DNA of 64,000 bases, from positions 372,001 through 436,000 of the forward strand of contig NZ_FOPG01000001.1 in the NCBI RefSeq assembly GCF_900113435.1. The letters are read 5' to 3'. Below are positions 47,222 through 57,420 of this stretch, piece by piece. The first letter of the stretch is position 1, and each line of letters starts with the position of its first letter. The translations under genes were made by a program, and so were the position numbers. The notes under the pieces are model-generated. The model did not search any database. It had not been told where the DNA came from and saw only the letters and a program-made list of their open reading frames with translations. This DNA comes from Sulfitobacter dubius. Its GTDB lineage: Bacteria; Pseudomonadota; Alphaproteobacteria; Rhodobacterales; Rhodobacteraceae.

Positions 47222-48481
47222 ATGGCTGACCAGCTTCCCCTCATCTTGCCGGACGATCCGAAGCTTGCGGGCAATATCACCCATTTCGCCCGCGCCCTGC
47301 GGCGGGCGGGGCTCTCGATTGGACCGGGGCGCGTGGTGGAGGCGGTGGAGGCGGTCGCTGCCGTTGGCTTCACCAGCCGCCGCGATTTCTATTGGACGCT
47401 GCACGCCTGTTTCGTGAACCGCCCTGAACAGGCGCGGGTTTTTGCGCAGATATTCCGGCTTTATTGGCGCGATCCGCGCTATCTGGAACATATGATGGCC
47501 GCGATGCTGCCCGCCATTCGCGGTGTGCAGGAGGACCGTCCCGCAACCCCTGCCGAAAAACGCGCGGCGGAGGCTTTACTGGATGGGGCCGAAGCGCCGG
47601 AGCGAGAAGAGCAGCCCGAACCGGAAGAGACCCTCATTGAAGTGGATGCGAGCCTCACCATGTCGGCGCGCGAGCGGCTCCGGACGCTGGATTTCGAACA
47701 GATGACCCTTGCCGAGATGGCGCAGGCGAAACGTATGTTGGCTAAGCTGGAACTCCCGGTGCCGCCGATGCCCAGCCGGCGGAATGCGGCGGCGGCGCAG
47801 GGGCGGGTTGATGTGGCACGCACGATGAAAGCGGCGCTGCGGCGCGGGGGGGAGATGGAGCGGCTCTACCGGATGAAGCCGCGCGCGCGCTATCCGAACC
47901 TTGTGGTGCTCTGTGATATCTCAGGCTCGATGAGCCAATACAGCCGGGTGATCCTGCATTTCCTGCACGCGGTGGCCAACCGCAAAGGCGCGGGCTGGGC
48001 GCAGGTGCATGGGTTCACCTTTGGTACGCGGCTGACCAATATCACCCGGCATCTCGCCACCCGCGACGTGGACGCCGCACTGGCAGCGGCGGGCGCGCAA
48101 GCACAGGATTGGGAGAGCGGCACGCGGATCGGTGCAGCATTAGCAGCGTTCAACCGCGATTGGTCACGGCGGGTTATGGGGCAGGGGGCGGTAGTCTTGC
48201 TGATCACCGACGGGCTGGACCGGGACGATCCGGCGGAACTGGCACGGCAGATGCAGCGGCTGCAATTGACCGCGCGGCGTATGATTTGGCTGAACCCGCT
48301 GCTCCGCTGGGACGGTTTCGCGCCCAAGGCTGCGGGCATCCGCGCAATGCTGCCCTATGTCGATAGTTTTCGCGCAGGGCATTCGATTGCGTCGTTGGAG
48401 GCCTTGGCCGAGGCGATCTCGCGCCCCGATGATCTGGGCGAAAAGGCGCGGATGTTGGCGGGGTTGAACGCGGAAGGCTAG
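47222..48481 (+). CDS. VWA-domain CoxE-like protein
   Basis: This 419-residue protein has an N-terminal helical part, a charged linker near residues 100-150, and a C-terminal von Willebrand A domain with the MIDAS start LVVLCDISGSMSQYSRV near residue 240. VLLITDGLDRDDPAELA gives a further metal ligand. CoxE-type proteins act with the MoxR ATPase in maturation of molybdenum hydroxylases. The pair is 23 kb from the coxSLM-like operon rather than beside it. The 209 bases after it up to purL contain no gene. Confidence 0.88.
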   Translation: MADQLPLILPDDPKLAGNITHFARALRRAGLSIGPGRVVEAVEAVAAVGFTSRRDFYWTLHACFVNRPEQARVFAQIFRLYWRDPRYLEHMMAAMLPAIRGVQEDRPATPAEKRAAEALLDGAEAPEREEQPEPEETLIEVDASLTMSARERLRTLDFEQMTLAEMAQAKRMLAKLELPVPPMPSRRNAAAAQGRVDVARTMKAALRRGGEMERLYRMKPRARYPNLVVLCDISGSMSQYSRVILHFLHAVANRKGAGWAQVHGFTFGTRLTNITRHLATRDVDAALAAAGAQAQDWESGTRIGAALAAFNRDWSRRVMGQGAVVLLITDGLDRDDPAELARQMQRLQLTARRMIWLNPLLRWDGFAPKAAGIRAMLPYVDSFRAGHSIASLEALAEAISRPDDLGEKARMLAGLNAEG

Positions 48482-48690
48482 GCGCGAGGCCGAGGGAGGC
48501 GGCTGCGGGTCTCTCCAAAACCAGAAGGTTTCGGAACCACCCTTGATTGATCCCGGCCTGTCACCCGCCTGTCGTCGGCTCAAGCGAAATAGCCGTATCC
48601 CCTGAAGGGGCCCCTCGGCGATTTAGCTTGCCCCGCCGCCCTGCGCGCGACCGTTTGGTCTCAAGCAAGGGCGGCACCGAAACCAGAGGT

Positions 48691-50850
48691 TCAGGCGAAG
48701 GTCTTGGCGAAAGTGGTCCGGTAGGTCTCGCGCAGGTCTGACAGGGGGGCAGAGGCGCTGCCGAAGCTGACCTTGTCCCCGCCAAAGGCGCCGACGGCGG
48801 TGACCGGCACGTCGGCTTCTTTGCCTGCGGCGATTAGGGTTTCCGCGGCCTCGGCGGTGCAGGCGACGAGGTAGCGGGCTTGGTCTTCACCGAAGAGGGT
48901 TGCGGTGTCGTCGCTTTCGATCTCGACGCCGATGCCAGCGGTTTCGGCCAGCTCGAAGGCTGCGAGGGCGAGGCCGCCGTCGCCGAGGTCGGTGCAGGCG
49001 GAGATTTGGCTGGCTTGGGCGCGGATGAATTCGCCGTGGCGGCGTTCGGTGGCGAGGTCGACATGGGGCGCGTCGCCTTCGGCGCGGTCGAAGGCCTCGG
49101 CGAGTAGGGCAGATTGACCGAGGTGGCTGCCCGTTGCACCGATCAGGAGGGCCACATGGCCGTCGCGCAACTGGTTGCTGATGATGCTGTCGACATTGTC
49201 GATCAGGCCAACCGCGCCGATGGTGGGCGTGGGCAGGATGCCTTTGCCGTCAGTCTCGTTATAAAGTGACACGTTGCCGGAGACGATGGGCATGTCGAGC
49301 GCGCCGACCGCTTCGCCGATGCCTTTGATCGCGCCGACGAACTGGCCCATAATCTCGGGCTTTTCGGGGTTGCCGAAGTTGAGGTTGTCGGTTGTCGCCA
49401 ATGGTTTGGCGCCCACAGCGCAGAGGTTGCGATAGGCTTCGGCGACGGCCTGTTTGCCGCCTTCGGTAGGATTGGCTTTGACGTAGCGCGGGGTCACGTC
49501 GGAGGTGAAGGCCAGCGCCTTGTCGGTGCCATGGACCCGCACGATGCCAGCGCCGAGGCCGGGCAGGCGGACCGTGTCGCCCATGACCATGGTGTCGTAT
49601 TGCTCATAGACCCATGCTTTGGAGCTGTGGTTCACCGAGCCGATTAGCGCGCGCAGGCCTTTGATGGGGTCGATGCTGGGCGCGTCGGTCAGCGCGGTGG
49701 CGGCGGGTGTTTCCACCCAGGGGCGGTCGTATTCGGGTGCGGTGGAGGCGAGTTTCGACAGCGGCAGGTCGGCTTTGACCTCGCCATCGAGACAGATGAG
49801 GAAACGGTCTTCGGGGAGGGTTTCGCCGACGATTGCGAAGTCGAGGTCCCATTTGTCGAAGACGGCCTTGGCTTCGGCCTCAAGTTCGGGGCGCAGCACC
49901 ATGAGCATACGCTCTTGGCTTTCGCTGAGCATCATTTCATAGGCCGTCATATGCGGCTCGCGCGTCGGCACTTTTTCAAGGTCGAGACGCACGCCGAGGC
50001 CGCCCTTGTCGCCCATTTCCACGGCAGAGCATGTAAGGCCCGCGGCACCCATGTCTTGGATGGAGATCACGGCGCCGGTTGCCATCAGCTCCAGGGTGGC
50101 TTCCATCAGGCGCTTTTCGGTGAAGGGATCGCCGACTTGCACGGTGGGACGCTTCTCTTCGATGGTGTCGTCGAATTCGGCGCTGGCCATGGTGGCGCCG
50201 CCGACGCCGTCGCGGCCGGTTTTCGCACCGAGGTAAACCACGGGCATGCCGACGCCGGAAGCGGCGGAGTAGAAGATCTTGTCGGCATCGGCGAGGCCGG
50301 CTGCGAAGGCGTTCACGAGGCAGTTGCCGTCATAGGCTTTATCGAAGCGCACTTCGCCGCCAACGGTCGGGACGCCGAAGCAGTTGCCGTAGCCGCCGAC
50401 GCCTTCGACGACGCCATGCACGAGCTGGCGCGTCTTGGGGTGGTCGGGGCGGCCAAAGCTAAGCGCATTCATCGCCGCGATCGGGCGCGCGCCCATGGTG
50501 AAGACGTCGCGCAGGATGCCGCCGACGCCGGTGGCGGCGCCTTGGTAGGGTTCGATGTAGGAGGGGTGGTTGTGGCTTTCCATCTTGAAGACCAGCGCTT
50601 GGCCATCGCCGATGTCGACCACGCCCGCGTTTTCGCCGGGGCCGCAGATCACCTGCGGGCCGTCTGTGGGCAGGGTGCGGAGCCATTTCTTGGACGACTT
50701 ATAGGAACAATGCTCGTTCCACATGGCCGAGAAAATACCCATCTCGGTGTAGTTCGGCTCCCGCCCAAGGATATTGACGACCTCGGCGTATTCCTCGGGG
50801 GTGAACCCGTGGCTGGCGATGAGGTCGGGCGTGATGGCTGGATCTTGCAT
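48691..50850 (-). CDS. purL: phosphoribosylformylglycinamidine synthase subunit PurL
   Basis: This 719-residue ATP-dependent enzyme forms FGAM in purine synthesis. It has the N-terminal [12 protein letters not shown] segment, the ATP-binding [35 protein letters not shown] region and a second [20 protein letters not shown] half. Length is that of the small (alphaproteobacterial, Bacillus-type) PurL, which works with PurS and PurQ encoded elsewhere. GGGGAA precedes the ATG. A terminator (50950-50978) precedes it on the same strand and ends whatever is transcribed from the right. Confidence 0.96.
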   Translation of the reverse strand: MQDPAITPDLIASHGFTPEEYAEVVNILGREPNYTEMGIFSAMWNEHCSYKSSKKWLRTLPTDGPQVICGPGENAGVVDIGDGQALVFKMESHNHPSYIEPYQGAATGVGGILRDVFTMGARPIAAMNALSFGRPDHPKTRQLVHGVVEGVGGYGNCFGVPTVGGEVRFDKAYDGNCLVNAFAAGLADADKIFYSAASGVGMPVVYLGAKTGRDGVGGATMASAEFDDTIEEKRPTVQVGDPFTEKRLMEATLELMATGAVISIQDMGAAGLTCSAVEMGDKGGLGVRLDLEKVPTREPHMTAYEMMLSESQERMLMVLRPELEAEAKAVFDKWDLDFAIVGETLPEDRFLICLDGEVKADLPLSKLASTAPEYDRPWVETPAATALTDAPSIDPIKGLRALIGSVNHSSKAWVYEQYDTMVMGDTVRLPGLGAGIVRVHGTDKALAFTSDVTPRYVKANPTEGGKQAVAEAYRNLCAVGAKPLATTDNLNFGNPEKPEIMGQFVGAIKGIGEAVGALDMPIVSGNVSLYNETDGKGILPTPTIGAVGLIDNVDSIISNQLRDGHVALLIGATGSHLGQSALLAEAFDRAEGDAPHVDLATERRHGEFIRAQASQISACTDLGDGGLALAAFELAETAGIGVEIESDDTATLFGEDQARYLVACTAEAAETLIAAGKEADVPVTAVGAFGGDKVSFGSASAPLSDLRETYRTTFAKTFA

Positions 50851-50949
50851 GGAAATTCCCCGGCTGGCGCGTTTGCGCCCTCATACAAGGGGAAATGCCG
50901 GGGGGGAAGTGGGTTTGGCCGCCTGCGGGTTGAAAGAATGGGCCGAGCC

Positions 50950-50978
50950 AAAAAAAAGGCCGAGCTAAAAGCTCGGCC
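50950..50978 (-). terminator. strong rho-independent terminator between lysR and purL
   Basis: GGCCGAGCT and AGCTCGGCC pair perfectly around AAA and are followed leftward by eight T residues. It lies 156 bases downstream of the lysR stop, further than usual for a gene's own terminator. Confidence 0.88.
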
Positions 50979-51134
50979 AAGTCCAACAGGGAGGTATGAA
51001 GCGACGCGCCCTCAGGCTGTCAATCTTCATGATGGTGAAATAGGAGGCAGCGCTGCTCAAATCAAGGCTATTTAACATCGCAAGTCATCATGGCCGATAT
51101 GCGCCTATTGCATGGCTGCGGTTGTATGTGGAGT
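50950..51134 (-). ncRNA. candidate small RNA or processed lysR 3' UTR
   Basis: The leftward strand between the lysR stop and the strong terminator has no good gene. It carries two anti-Shine-Dalgarno motifs, CCUCC (top strand GGAGG at 51043-51047) and ACCUCCC (top GGGAGGT at 50990-50996), upstream of the terminator stem. That layout is typical of trans-acting small RNAs in Rhodobacterales and of stable 3' UTR fragments. No promoter was identified, so the 5' end is unknown. Confidence 0.3.
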
Positions 51135-52046
51135 TCAGCCTTCGCCTTCGGTCCGTTCGCGCCATTGTTTGCGATAAGTTATGATCTCTTCTTGGACGAA
51201 ATCCTTGAAGGCGGCGACCCGTTTGGATTGGCGCAGTTCTTCGGGGTAGGCGAGGTAGACTGGCACATCGGCGGATTCGATATCGGGCATGACATGCACG
51301 ATATGCGGAAAATCTTGGATCAGGTAATTGGGCAGCACGCCAAGGCCAAGGTGGTGCACGACACCCTGCAACACGCCAAAGTAGTTGTTGACCGTCAAAA
51401 GCGAACGGAGGTCATACATCATCAGTTCTTTGACGAGTTGCAGCCCGGCACCCACTTGATCGCTGTCGGTGTTTTGGCAAATCAGGCGATGGTCGGCCAT
51501 ATCCTCCATCCGCTTGGGGGTGCCATGTTTCTCTAGGTATTCGGGGCTGGCGTAGATCCCCATCCGGACGGTCATCAGGCGTTTGCGGATCAGATCGGCT
51601 TGGCTTGGTTCTTTCATGCGGATTGCCACATCGGCCTCGCGCATGGGCAGGTCGAGCACGCGTTCTTCCAGCATCAGGTCAACTTTGAGGTCGGGATATT
51701 GCTCATAAAGCTTGGGCAGGCGCGGGGCGAGCCAAAGCGTGCCGAAGCCTGTGGTGGTGGTCACACGCAATTCACCGAACACTTCTTCTTCGCTGTCGCG
51801 GATGCGTGCGGCAGCGGCATCAAGCCGTTTGGCCATGGCTGAGGTCGCGTCAAACAGCAACTCACCTTGTTCGGTCAGGATCAACCCGCGCGCGTGGCGG
51901 TGGAAGAGGTTGGTATTCAGCTGCTCTTCCAGCCCGCGAATCTGCCGACTGACTGCGGATTGCGACAGGTTTAATTTGTCGCCCGCGTGAGTCAGCGACC
52001 CGGCATCGGCCACGGCGTGAAAAATTCTGAGTTTGTCCCAATCCAT
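51135..52046 (-). CDS. LysR-family transcriptional regulator (divergent from ior)
   Basis: This 303-residue regulator has the winged helix DKLRIFHAVADAGSLTHAGDKL, then LSQSAVSRQIRGLEEQL, and an effector domain with TTTTGFGTLWLAPRLPKLYE. It starts at an ATG at 52046 and is divergent from the indolepyruvate oxidoreductase gene across a 170-base gap that holds a perfect AGGTCA-N7-TGACCT dyad. It probably controls that gene or a broader set; the ligand is unknown. Confidence 0.92.
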   Translation of the reverse strand: MDWDKLRIFHAVADAGSLTHAGDKLNLSQSAVSRQIRGLEEQLNTNLFHRHARGLILTEQGELLFDATSAMAKRLDAAAARIRDSEEEVFGELRVTTTTGFGTLWLAPRLPKLYEQYPDLKVDLMLEERVLDLPMREADVAIRMKEPSQADLIRKRLMTVRMGIYASPEYLEKHGTPKRMEDMADHRLICQNTDSDQVGAGLQLVKELMMYDLRSLLTVNNYFGVLQGVVHHLGLGVLPNYLIQDFPHIVHVMPDIESADVPVYLAYPEELRQSKRVAAFKDFVQEEIITYRKQWRERTEGEG

Positions 52047-52149
52047 GGCGCGTACTTTCCTTGCCTAGCCTTTCTCCTATCTTAATAGGCGGGAGAAAAC
52101 AGCACAAACCGTCCCCTGACGGGCTGTCGTTACGGAATAATTGCTATAC

Positions 52150-52168
52150 AGGTCAGTGTTTGTGACCT
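52150..52168. promoter_or_regulatory. inverted repeat AGGTCA-N7-TGACCT between lysR and ior
   Basis: AGGTCA (52150-52155) and TGACCT (52163-52168) form a perfect dyad with a 7-base spacer, 48 bases before the ior ATG. It is a plausible operator, for the divergent LysR protein or another regulator. Confidence 0.45.
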
Positions 52169-52216
52169 ATATGTGGTGACAATCATGCAAGACTGACGTG
52201 CTAGGGAGGGCCCGCC

Positions 52217-55200
52217 ATGACAACGCAAAAGATTTCACTGAACGATCGCTTCGACCTTGAGAAAAGCCCGGTGCTGCTGAACGGCACGCAGGCGCTGGTT
52301 CGGTTGATGATGATGCAATCCGCCCGCGACCGTGCGGCGGGGTTGAATACCGCTGGCTATGTGACCGGCTACCGGGGCAGTCCGCTGGGCGCGGTCGACC
52401 TGCAAATGCAACGGGCTGAGAAGAAACTGGCCGAACATAACGTGCGTTTTGAGCCGGGTCTGAACGAAGATCTCGCAGCGACGATGCTTTGGGGCAGCCA
52501 ACAGGCAGAACTCCGCGGTGAGGGGAAATACGACGGCGTCTATGGCCTGTGGTATGGCAAGGGGCCGGGTGTCGACCGTACCGGTGATGTGATGCGCCAT
52601 GCGAATATGGCGGGCACGTCGCCTCATGGTGGTGTGCTGATGGCAATGGGGGATGACCATACGGGCGAATCCTCCACCGTTCTGCACCAGTCGGAATGGG
52701 CCATGGTGGATGCCTATATGCCGGTGGTTTCGCCCGCTGGTGTGCAGGAAATCTTGGACTACGGTATCTATGGTTGGGCGCTGAGCCGGTTCTCGGGCCT
52801 TTGGGTCGGCCTGAAGACGATGAAGGACACGGTTGAGGCGACCAGCGTCGTGAACGGTGATCCGAACCGGATGAAGCTGATTACGCCGGAGTTCGACATG
52901 CCTGATGGCGGTCTGAGCATCCGTCTGGGTGATACACCACACCTGCAAGAAGCGCGGATGATCGACTATAAGCGTTTCGCGGCCGAGGCATTCTCTCATG
53001 CCAACAAGATGGACAAGCGCATGTGGGGCAAGCGCGGGGCCAAGATCGGTTTTGCCGCTGCGGGTAAGAACTGGCTCGATCTGGTGCATGCGCTGAGCCT
53101 TTTGAATATCGATGAGAACGAGGCCGAGCGCCTTGGCATCACGACCTATAAAATCGGCCAGTCCTTCCCGCTAGACATGCAGGGGTTCCATGAGTGGGCT
53201 GATGGGCTGGACCTGATCGTGGTGGTCGAAGAAAAGCGCAAGCTGATCGAAATTCAGATCAAAGAAGCGCTGTTTAACGACACCCACCGCCGGGTCTATG
53301 GCTGGCATAAAAGCGGCGCGGGCATGGAGCATGGCGAAGAGCTGTTCCCGACCCGTGGTGCGCTTGACCCGATCCTGATTGCCGAAAAAATTGGTGGCAT
53401 CTTGTTGGAAGAGGGCCGTGAGACCGACGGCATTCGGGCGGGACTTGAGGCGCTGAACGAGGCACGCCGTTCGGACAATGCCGAGGATATCGCCGCGCGT
53501 CTGCCGTATTATTGCGCAGGTTGCCCACACAACTCTTCGACGAAAGTGCCCGAAGGCAGCCGCGCCTATGCCGGCATCGGCTGTCACTACATGGTGCAGT
53601 GGATGGACCGAGAGACCACCGGCTTTACTCATATGGGCGGTGAAGGTGCGAACTGGATCGGGGAGGCACCGTTCTCTAATACCAAGCACGTCTTCCAGAA
53701 CCTTGGGGATGGCACCTATAACCACTCTGGCGTTCAGGCGATCCGTGCGGCCATCGCGGCGGGGACGAACATCACCTATAAGATCCTCTACAATGATGCG
53801 GTCGCCATGACGGGCGGGCAGCATAACGAGGGCGATCTGGATTCCTACCGGATCGTTGAAGAACTGAAAGCGATGGGCGTCAAGCATATCGCCGTGGTCT
53901 ATGACGAGAAAGAAGACGTGGATCTTGCGCGGTTCAAAGGCGTCGAAGTGCATGAGCGCGATGAGATGCCAAATGTGCAAAAGGCCTACCGCGAGCATGA
54001 GGGCGTCAGCGCGATTGTCTATATCCAGACCTGCGCCGCTGAAAAACGCCGCCGCCGCAAGCGGGGCTTGTTCCCCGATCCCGACAAACGTGTCTTTATC
54101 AACGAAGACGTTTGCGAGGGCTGCGGCGATTGTGGCGTGCAGTCGAACTGCGTGGCCGTGGTGCCGAATGAGACAGAGCTGGGGCGCAAGCGCGCGATTG
54201 ACCAATCGTCCTGCAATAAGGATTTCTCCTGCGTGAACGGGTTCTGCCCTTCGTTCCTCACGCTGGAGGGTGCCAAGGTCCGCAAAGACCCGACAACCGA
54301 ACTTGCCATTCCCGACTTACCGATGCCTGAACTGCCCAAGATTAACGGCACGCATAACGTCGTCATCACCGGCGTCGGCGGCACCGGCGTTGTCACCATC
54401 GGTGCGCTCTTGGCACAGGCTGCGCAATTGGACGGAAAGGGTGCGGGTATGATGGAAATGGCGGGCCTCGCCCAGAAGGGCGGCGCGGTTCATATCCATT
54501 GCCGTCTGGCGGAGCGCCCCGAAGACATCAGCGCGATCCGCGTCGCGACAGGTGAAGCACATGCATTGATTGGTGGTGATCTGGTGGTTTCGGCTGGGCA
54601 TAAGACCCTGGGCCTGACCCGTGCAGGTCGCACCGGGGCTGTGGTCAACTCGCACCAGATCATCACTGGCGATTTCACCCGCGATACTGAGTTTCAGATG
54701 CCTTACGATCGCTTGAGCCTCGCGCTTGAAGCGCGGCTGAAGGACGATGTGGCAATGTTTGATGCGTCCGATCTGGCGAAGGCCGCTTTGGGCGACTCGA
54801 TCTTTTCCAACATGATGATCTTTGGTGCGGCTTGGCAGCGTGGACTGCTGCCGCTGACATTGGAGAGCCTGCACGAAGCAATCCGCATGAATGGTGCGGC
54901 AGTTGAGCGTAATAGGCGCGCCTTTGAGATTGGCCGTTGGGCCGTTCTCTACCCGGAAGATGCCAAAGCGGTGAGCCAGCCCGATAAGGTGGTGGAGCTA
55001 CCCAAATCACTGAACGACAAAATCGCTTTCCGCGAAAACCATTTGACTGAGTATCAGGGCAAAGGTCTTGCAAATCGCTATGCCAAGATGCTCGACGGGA
55101 TTGAGGACCGAGACGTTAAAGCGGCTGTCGCTTTGGGTTATCACAAGCTGTTGAGCTACAAGGACGAATACGAAGTCGCCCGGCTGCTCATCACCAGCCG

Positions 55201-55633
55201 TGACAAAGCGCGGGCCGAGTTTGACGGTGATTTCAAAATGACCTTCCACATGGCGCCGCCGCTGATCTCGAAGATGGGGCCGAACGGTCGTCCTCAGAAG
55301 CGTGAGTTCGGCCAGTGGCTCGAAGGGCCGTTGCGGGTAATGGCCAAGTTCAAGGGGCTGCGCGGCACGCCGCTCGATCCTTTCGGCTATACCGCCGAGC
55401 GCAAGATGGAGCGTGCGTTAATCAAGCAGTATGAGGCCGATATGGCCGAGGTGCTGCCAAAGCTGACCGATCAGACCCGCGATGCCATCGTAGCGCTGGC
55501 CGAATTACCGTTGCAGATCCGCGGCTTCGGTCCGGTGAAGCAGGCGAATGAGGCAAAGGCCGCGAAGCGCCGTGAGGAACTGCTGGCGGTGATCCGCGCG
55601 GGCGGCACCGCCACGGCCAAGGCGGCTGAGTAA
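52217..55633 (+). CDS. indolepyruvate ferredoxin oxidoreductase, fused IorA-IorB
   Basis: This 1138-residue protein oxidatively decarboxylates aryl pyruvates (from aromatic amino acids) to acyl-CoA using thiamine diphosphate and an external electron acceptor. It starts NGTQALVRLMMMQSARDRAA, has GYRGSPLGAVDLQM and a central thiamine-binding GIGCHYMVQWMDR region. A [4Fe-4S] motif EDVCEGCGDCGVQSNC follows near residue 635. The IorB-like Rossmann part (VVITGVGGTGVVTIGALLAQ) lies C-terminal to it. GGGAGGG precedes the ATG. The fused form is common in this class. Confidence 0.95.
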   Translation: MTTQKISLNDRFDLEKSPVLLNGTQALVRLMMMQSARDRAAGLNTAGYVTGYRGSPLGAVDLQMQRAEKKLAEHNVRFEPGLNEDLAATMLWGSQQAELRGEGKYDGVYGLWYGKGPGVDRTGDVMRHANMAGTSPHGGVLMAMGDDHTGESSTVLHQSEWAMVDAYMPVVSPAGVQEILDYGIYGWALSRFSGLWVGLKTMKDTVEATSVVNGDPNRMKLITPEFDMPDGGLSIRLGDTPHLQEARMIDYKRFAAEAFSHANKMDKRMWGKRGAKIGFAAAGKNWLDLVHALSLLNIDENEAERLGITTYKIGQSFPLDMQGFHEWADGLDLIVVVEEKRKLIEIQIKEALFNDTHRRVYGWHKSGAGMEHGEELFPTRGALDPILIAEKIGGILLEEGRETDGIRAGLEALNEARRSDNAEDIAARLPYYCAGCPHNSSTKVPEGSRAYAGIGCHYMVQWMDRETTGFTHMGGEGANWIGEAPFSNTKHVFQNLGDGTYNHSGVQAIRAAIAAGTNITYKILYNDAVAMTGGQHNEGDLDSYRIVEELKAMGVKHIAVVYDEKEDVDLARFKGVEVHERDEMPNVQKAYREHEGVSAIVYIQTCAAEKRRRRKRGLFPDPDKRVFINEDVCEGCGDCGVQSNCVAVVPNETELGRKRAIDQSSCNKDFSCVNGFCPSFLTLEGAKVRKDPTTELAIPDLPMPELPKINGTHNVVITGVGGTGVVTIGALLAQAAQLDGKGAGMMEMAGLAQKGGAVHIHCRLAERPEDISAIRVATGEAHALIGGDLVVSAGHKTLGLTRAGRTGAVVNSHQIITGDFTRDTEFQMPYDRLSLALEARLKDDVAMFDASDLAKAALGDSIFSNMMIFGAAWQRGLLPLTLESLHEAIRMNGAAVERNRRAFEIGRWAVLYPEDAKAVSQPDKVVELPKSLNDKIAFRENHLTEYQGKGLANRYAKMLDGIEDRDVKAAVALGYHKLLSYKDEYEVARLLITSRDKARAEFDGDFKMTFHMAPPLISKMGPNGRPQKREFGQWLEGPLRVMAKFKGLRGTPLDPFGYTAERKMERALIKQYEADMAEVLPKLTDQTRDAIVALAELPLQIRGFGPVKQANEAKAAKRREELLAVIRAGGTATAKAAE

Positions 55634-55690
55634 TACCGCTGTTACATTTCCGTTTTAAGGAATGCTGCAATACGATCCTGAGGCCGAAAT

Positions 55691-56563
55691 GTGACCCACG
55701 CCCGTGACATAAGCTATGCCCATTCCGCCCGAACCCGGGGCGGGAGGGCGCTCATTCGATTGATGGAAAATACGACCGGACGCGTTTCTCTGCTGAAACG
55801 AGCCGAGGGCTATGAAGACGATCTCGCCGCGGGGCTGGGGTTCTTTGATGCCATGGTGCGGCGTTGTGGTTTGACCCTCGACGTGATGCGGGGCGCATTG
55901 TCGGATATCCCGGCGCGGGGGCCGGTCATACTGATCGCCAATCACCCCTACGGCATTCTGGACGGGCTGATGCTGGGGCATATCCTCAGCCGGACGCGCG
56001 GTGATTTTCGGATCATGGCCAATGCGGTGTTCAGTCAAGCGCCGGATCTGGCCCATCACCTCTTGCCAATCAGTTTTGCCGAAGATCGCGCCGCACTGGC
56101 TTTGAACCTCGCCACACGCCGGACCGCGTTAGATTATCTGGCGCAGGGCGGGGCAATTGGCATCTTTCCTGGCGGCACGGTTAGCACGGCGGCAAAACCC
56201 TTTTCCCAGCCAATGGATCCGGGTTGGCGTAGTTTCACCGCACGGATGATCGCCAAATCTAACGCCACGGTCGTGCCGACCTACTTTGACGGCCACACTA
56301 GCCGACTGTTCCAAATCGCCAGCCATCTGCACGCCAATCTGCGCATGGGCTTGCTGATTAAGGAGTTCCGCGCCCGTGTCGATACCCCCGTGCGCGTGGC
56401 CATCGGCGACCCGATCCCGCGCGCTGCACTTGACCCGCTTGCGGGGGACGCAAAAGCGATGATGGATTTCCTGCGCAAAGCCACCTATGAGTTGTCACCA
56501 AAGCCGGGCCAGTATCAGGGTCTCGGTTACGAGTTTGAGGAACGGCATAGAGCCGACAGGTGA
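55691..56563 (+). CDS. lysophospholipid acyltransferase-like protein (OlsA/hemolysin type)
   Basis: This 290-residue protein has the LPLAT active site NHPYGILDGLMLGH, in which His and Asp are separated by five residues rather than the four of PlsC. IGIFPGGTVSTA provides the second acyltransferase block. The NHPxGxLDG variant is found in the ornithine-lipid type acyltransferases. It therefore probably acylates a lipid intermediate at the inner membrane, possibly in ornithine lipid or another lipid. The start is a GTG at 55691 with GAGG upstream. Next gene is murI after nine bases. Confidence 0.82.
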   Translation: MTHARDISYAHSARTRGGRALIRLMENTTGRVSLLKRAEGYEDDLAAGLGFFDAMVRRCGLTLDVMRGALSDIPARGPVILIANHPYGILDGLMLGHILSRTRGDFRIMANAVFSQAPDLAHHLLPISFAEDRAALALNLATRRTALDYLAQGGAIGIFPGGTVSTAAKPFSQPMDPGWRSFTARMIAKSNATVVPTYFDGHTSRLFQIASHLHANLRMGLLIKEFRARVDTPVRVAIGDPIPRAALDPLAGDAKAMMDFLRKATYELSPKPGQYQGLGYEFEERHRADR

Positions 56564-56572
56564 CGACAGACC

Positions 56573-57382
56573 ATGGCAGTTGGTATTTTCGATTCGGGGC
56601 TGGGCGGGCTGACCGTCTGGAACAAGGTGCAAGAACGGCTTCCGGAGGTAGATTTTGTCTATCTCGCTGACAGCACTCATGCGCCCTACGGCGTGCGCAA
56701 TGCGGATGATATCTATGATCTGACCTGTGCCGCCGTACAGCGGCTGTTTGATGCGGGCTGCGATCTGGTGATCCTTGCCTGTAACACTGCCTCGGCCGCT
56801 GCGCTGCGCCGGATGCAAGAGGGCTGGATCCCGCGTGACAAACGGGTGCTGGGCGTCTTTGTGCCGCTGATCGAGGCGATGACCGAACGCCAATGGGGCG
56901 ACAATTCCCCGCCGCGCGAAGTGGCCGTGAACCATGTGGCGCTTTTCGCCACGCCCGCGACGGTGGCAAGCCGCGCGTTTCAACGCGAACTGTCCTTCCG
57001 CGCGATCGGTGTGGATGTCGAGGCGCAGGCCTGCGGCGGGGTGGTCGATGCCATCGAAGAAGGTGACATGATCCTTGCCGAGGCGTTGGTGCGCAGCCAT
57101 GTCGACGCGCTGAAGCGCAAGATGCCCGATCCAGATGCGGCAATCTTGGGCTGTACCCATTACCCGCTGATGCAAGAGGCCTTTCAGGCGGCTTTGGGGG
57201 CCAAGGTAAAGGTGTTTAGCCAAGCCGAATTGGTCGCGGAGTCGCTTGCTGACTATCTTGTACGGCACCCCAATATGATGGGCAGTGGCGAGGCGGCCCT
57301 TCTGACCACCGGTGATCCCGCCCGCGTAAGCGACCGCGCGACGCAGTTCCTGCGACGACAGATCACATTCACCGCCGCCTGA
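56573..57382 (+). CDS. murI: glutamate racemase
   Basis: This 269-residue enzyme makes D-glutamate for peptidoglycan. It has the start [17 protein letters not shown], the first catalytic Cys in [13 protein letters not shown] and the second in [15 protein letters not shown]. Length is normal. It follows the acyltransferase by nine bases and precedes argC by 38, so it is probably part of the rightward operon running through ccm genes. Confidence 0.93.
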   Translation: MAVGIFDSGLGGLTVWNKVQERLPEVDFVYLADSTHAPYGVRNADDIYDLTCAAVQRLFDAGCDLVILACNTASAAALRRMQEGWIPRDKRVLGVFVPLIEAMTERQWGDNSPPREVAVNHVALFATPATVASRAFQRELSFRAIGVDVEAQACGGVVDAIEEGDMILAEALVRSHVDALKRKMPDPDAAILGCTHYPLMQEAFQAALGAKVKVFSQAELVAESLADYLVRHPNMMGSGEAALLTTGDPARVSDRATQFLRRQITFTAA

Positions 57383-57420
57383 ATTCCAATTACATTTCGT
57401 TCCGAACAAGGGGACAGACC

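Noticed and set aside
50998-51045. 15-residue rightward mini-frame preceded by GGGAGGT
   Set aside because: The ribosome site is directly adjacent to the ATG with no spacer, and the peptide has no support.
49915-51075. 386-codon rightward frame over purL
   Set aside because: Shadow of purL; its extension into the intergenic region has no ribosome site.
53171-54205. 344-codon leftward frame over ior
   Set aside because: Antisense to the continuous indolepyruvate oxidoreductase.
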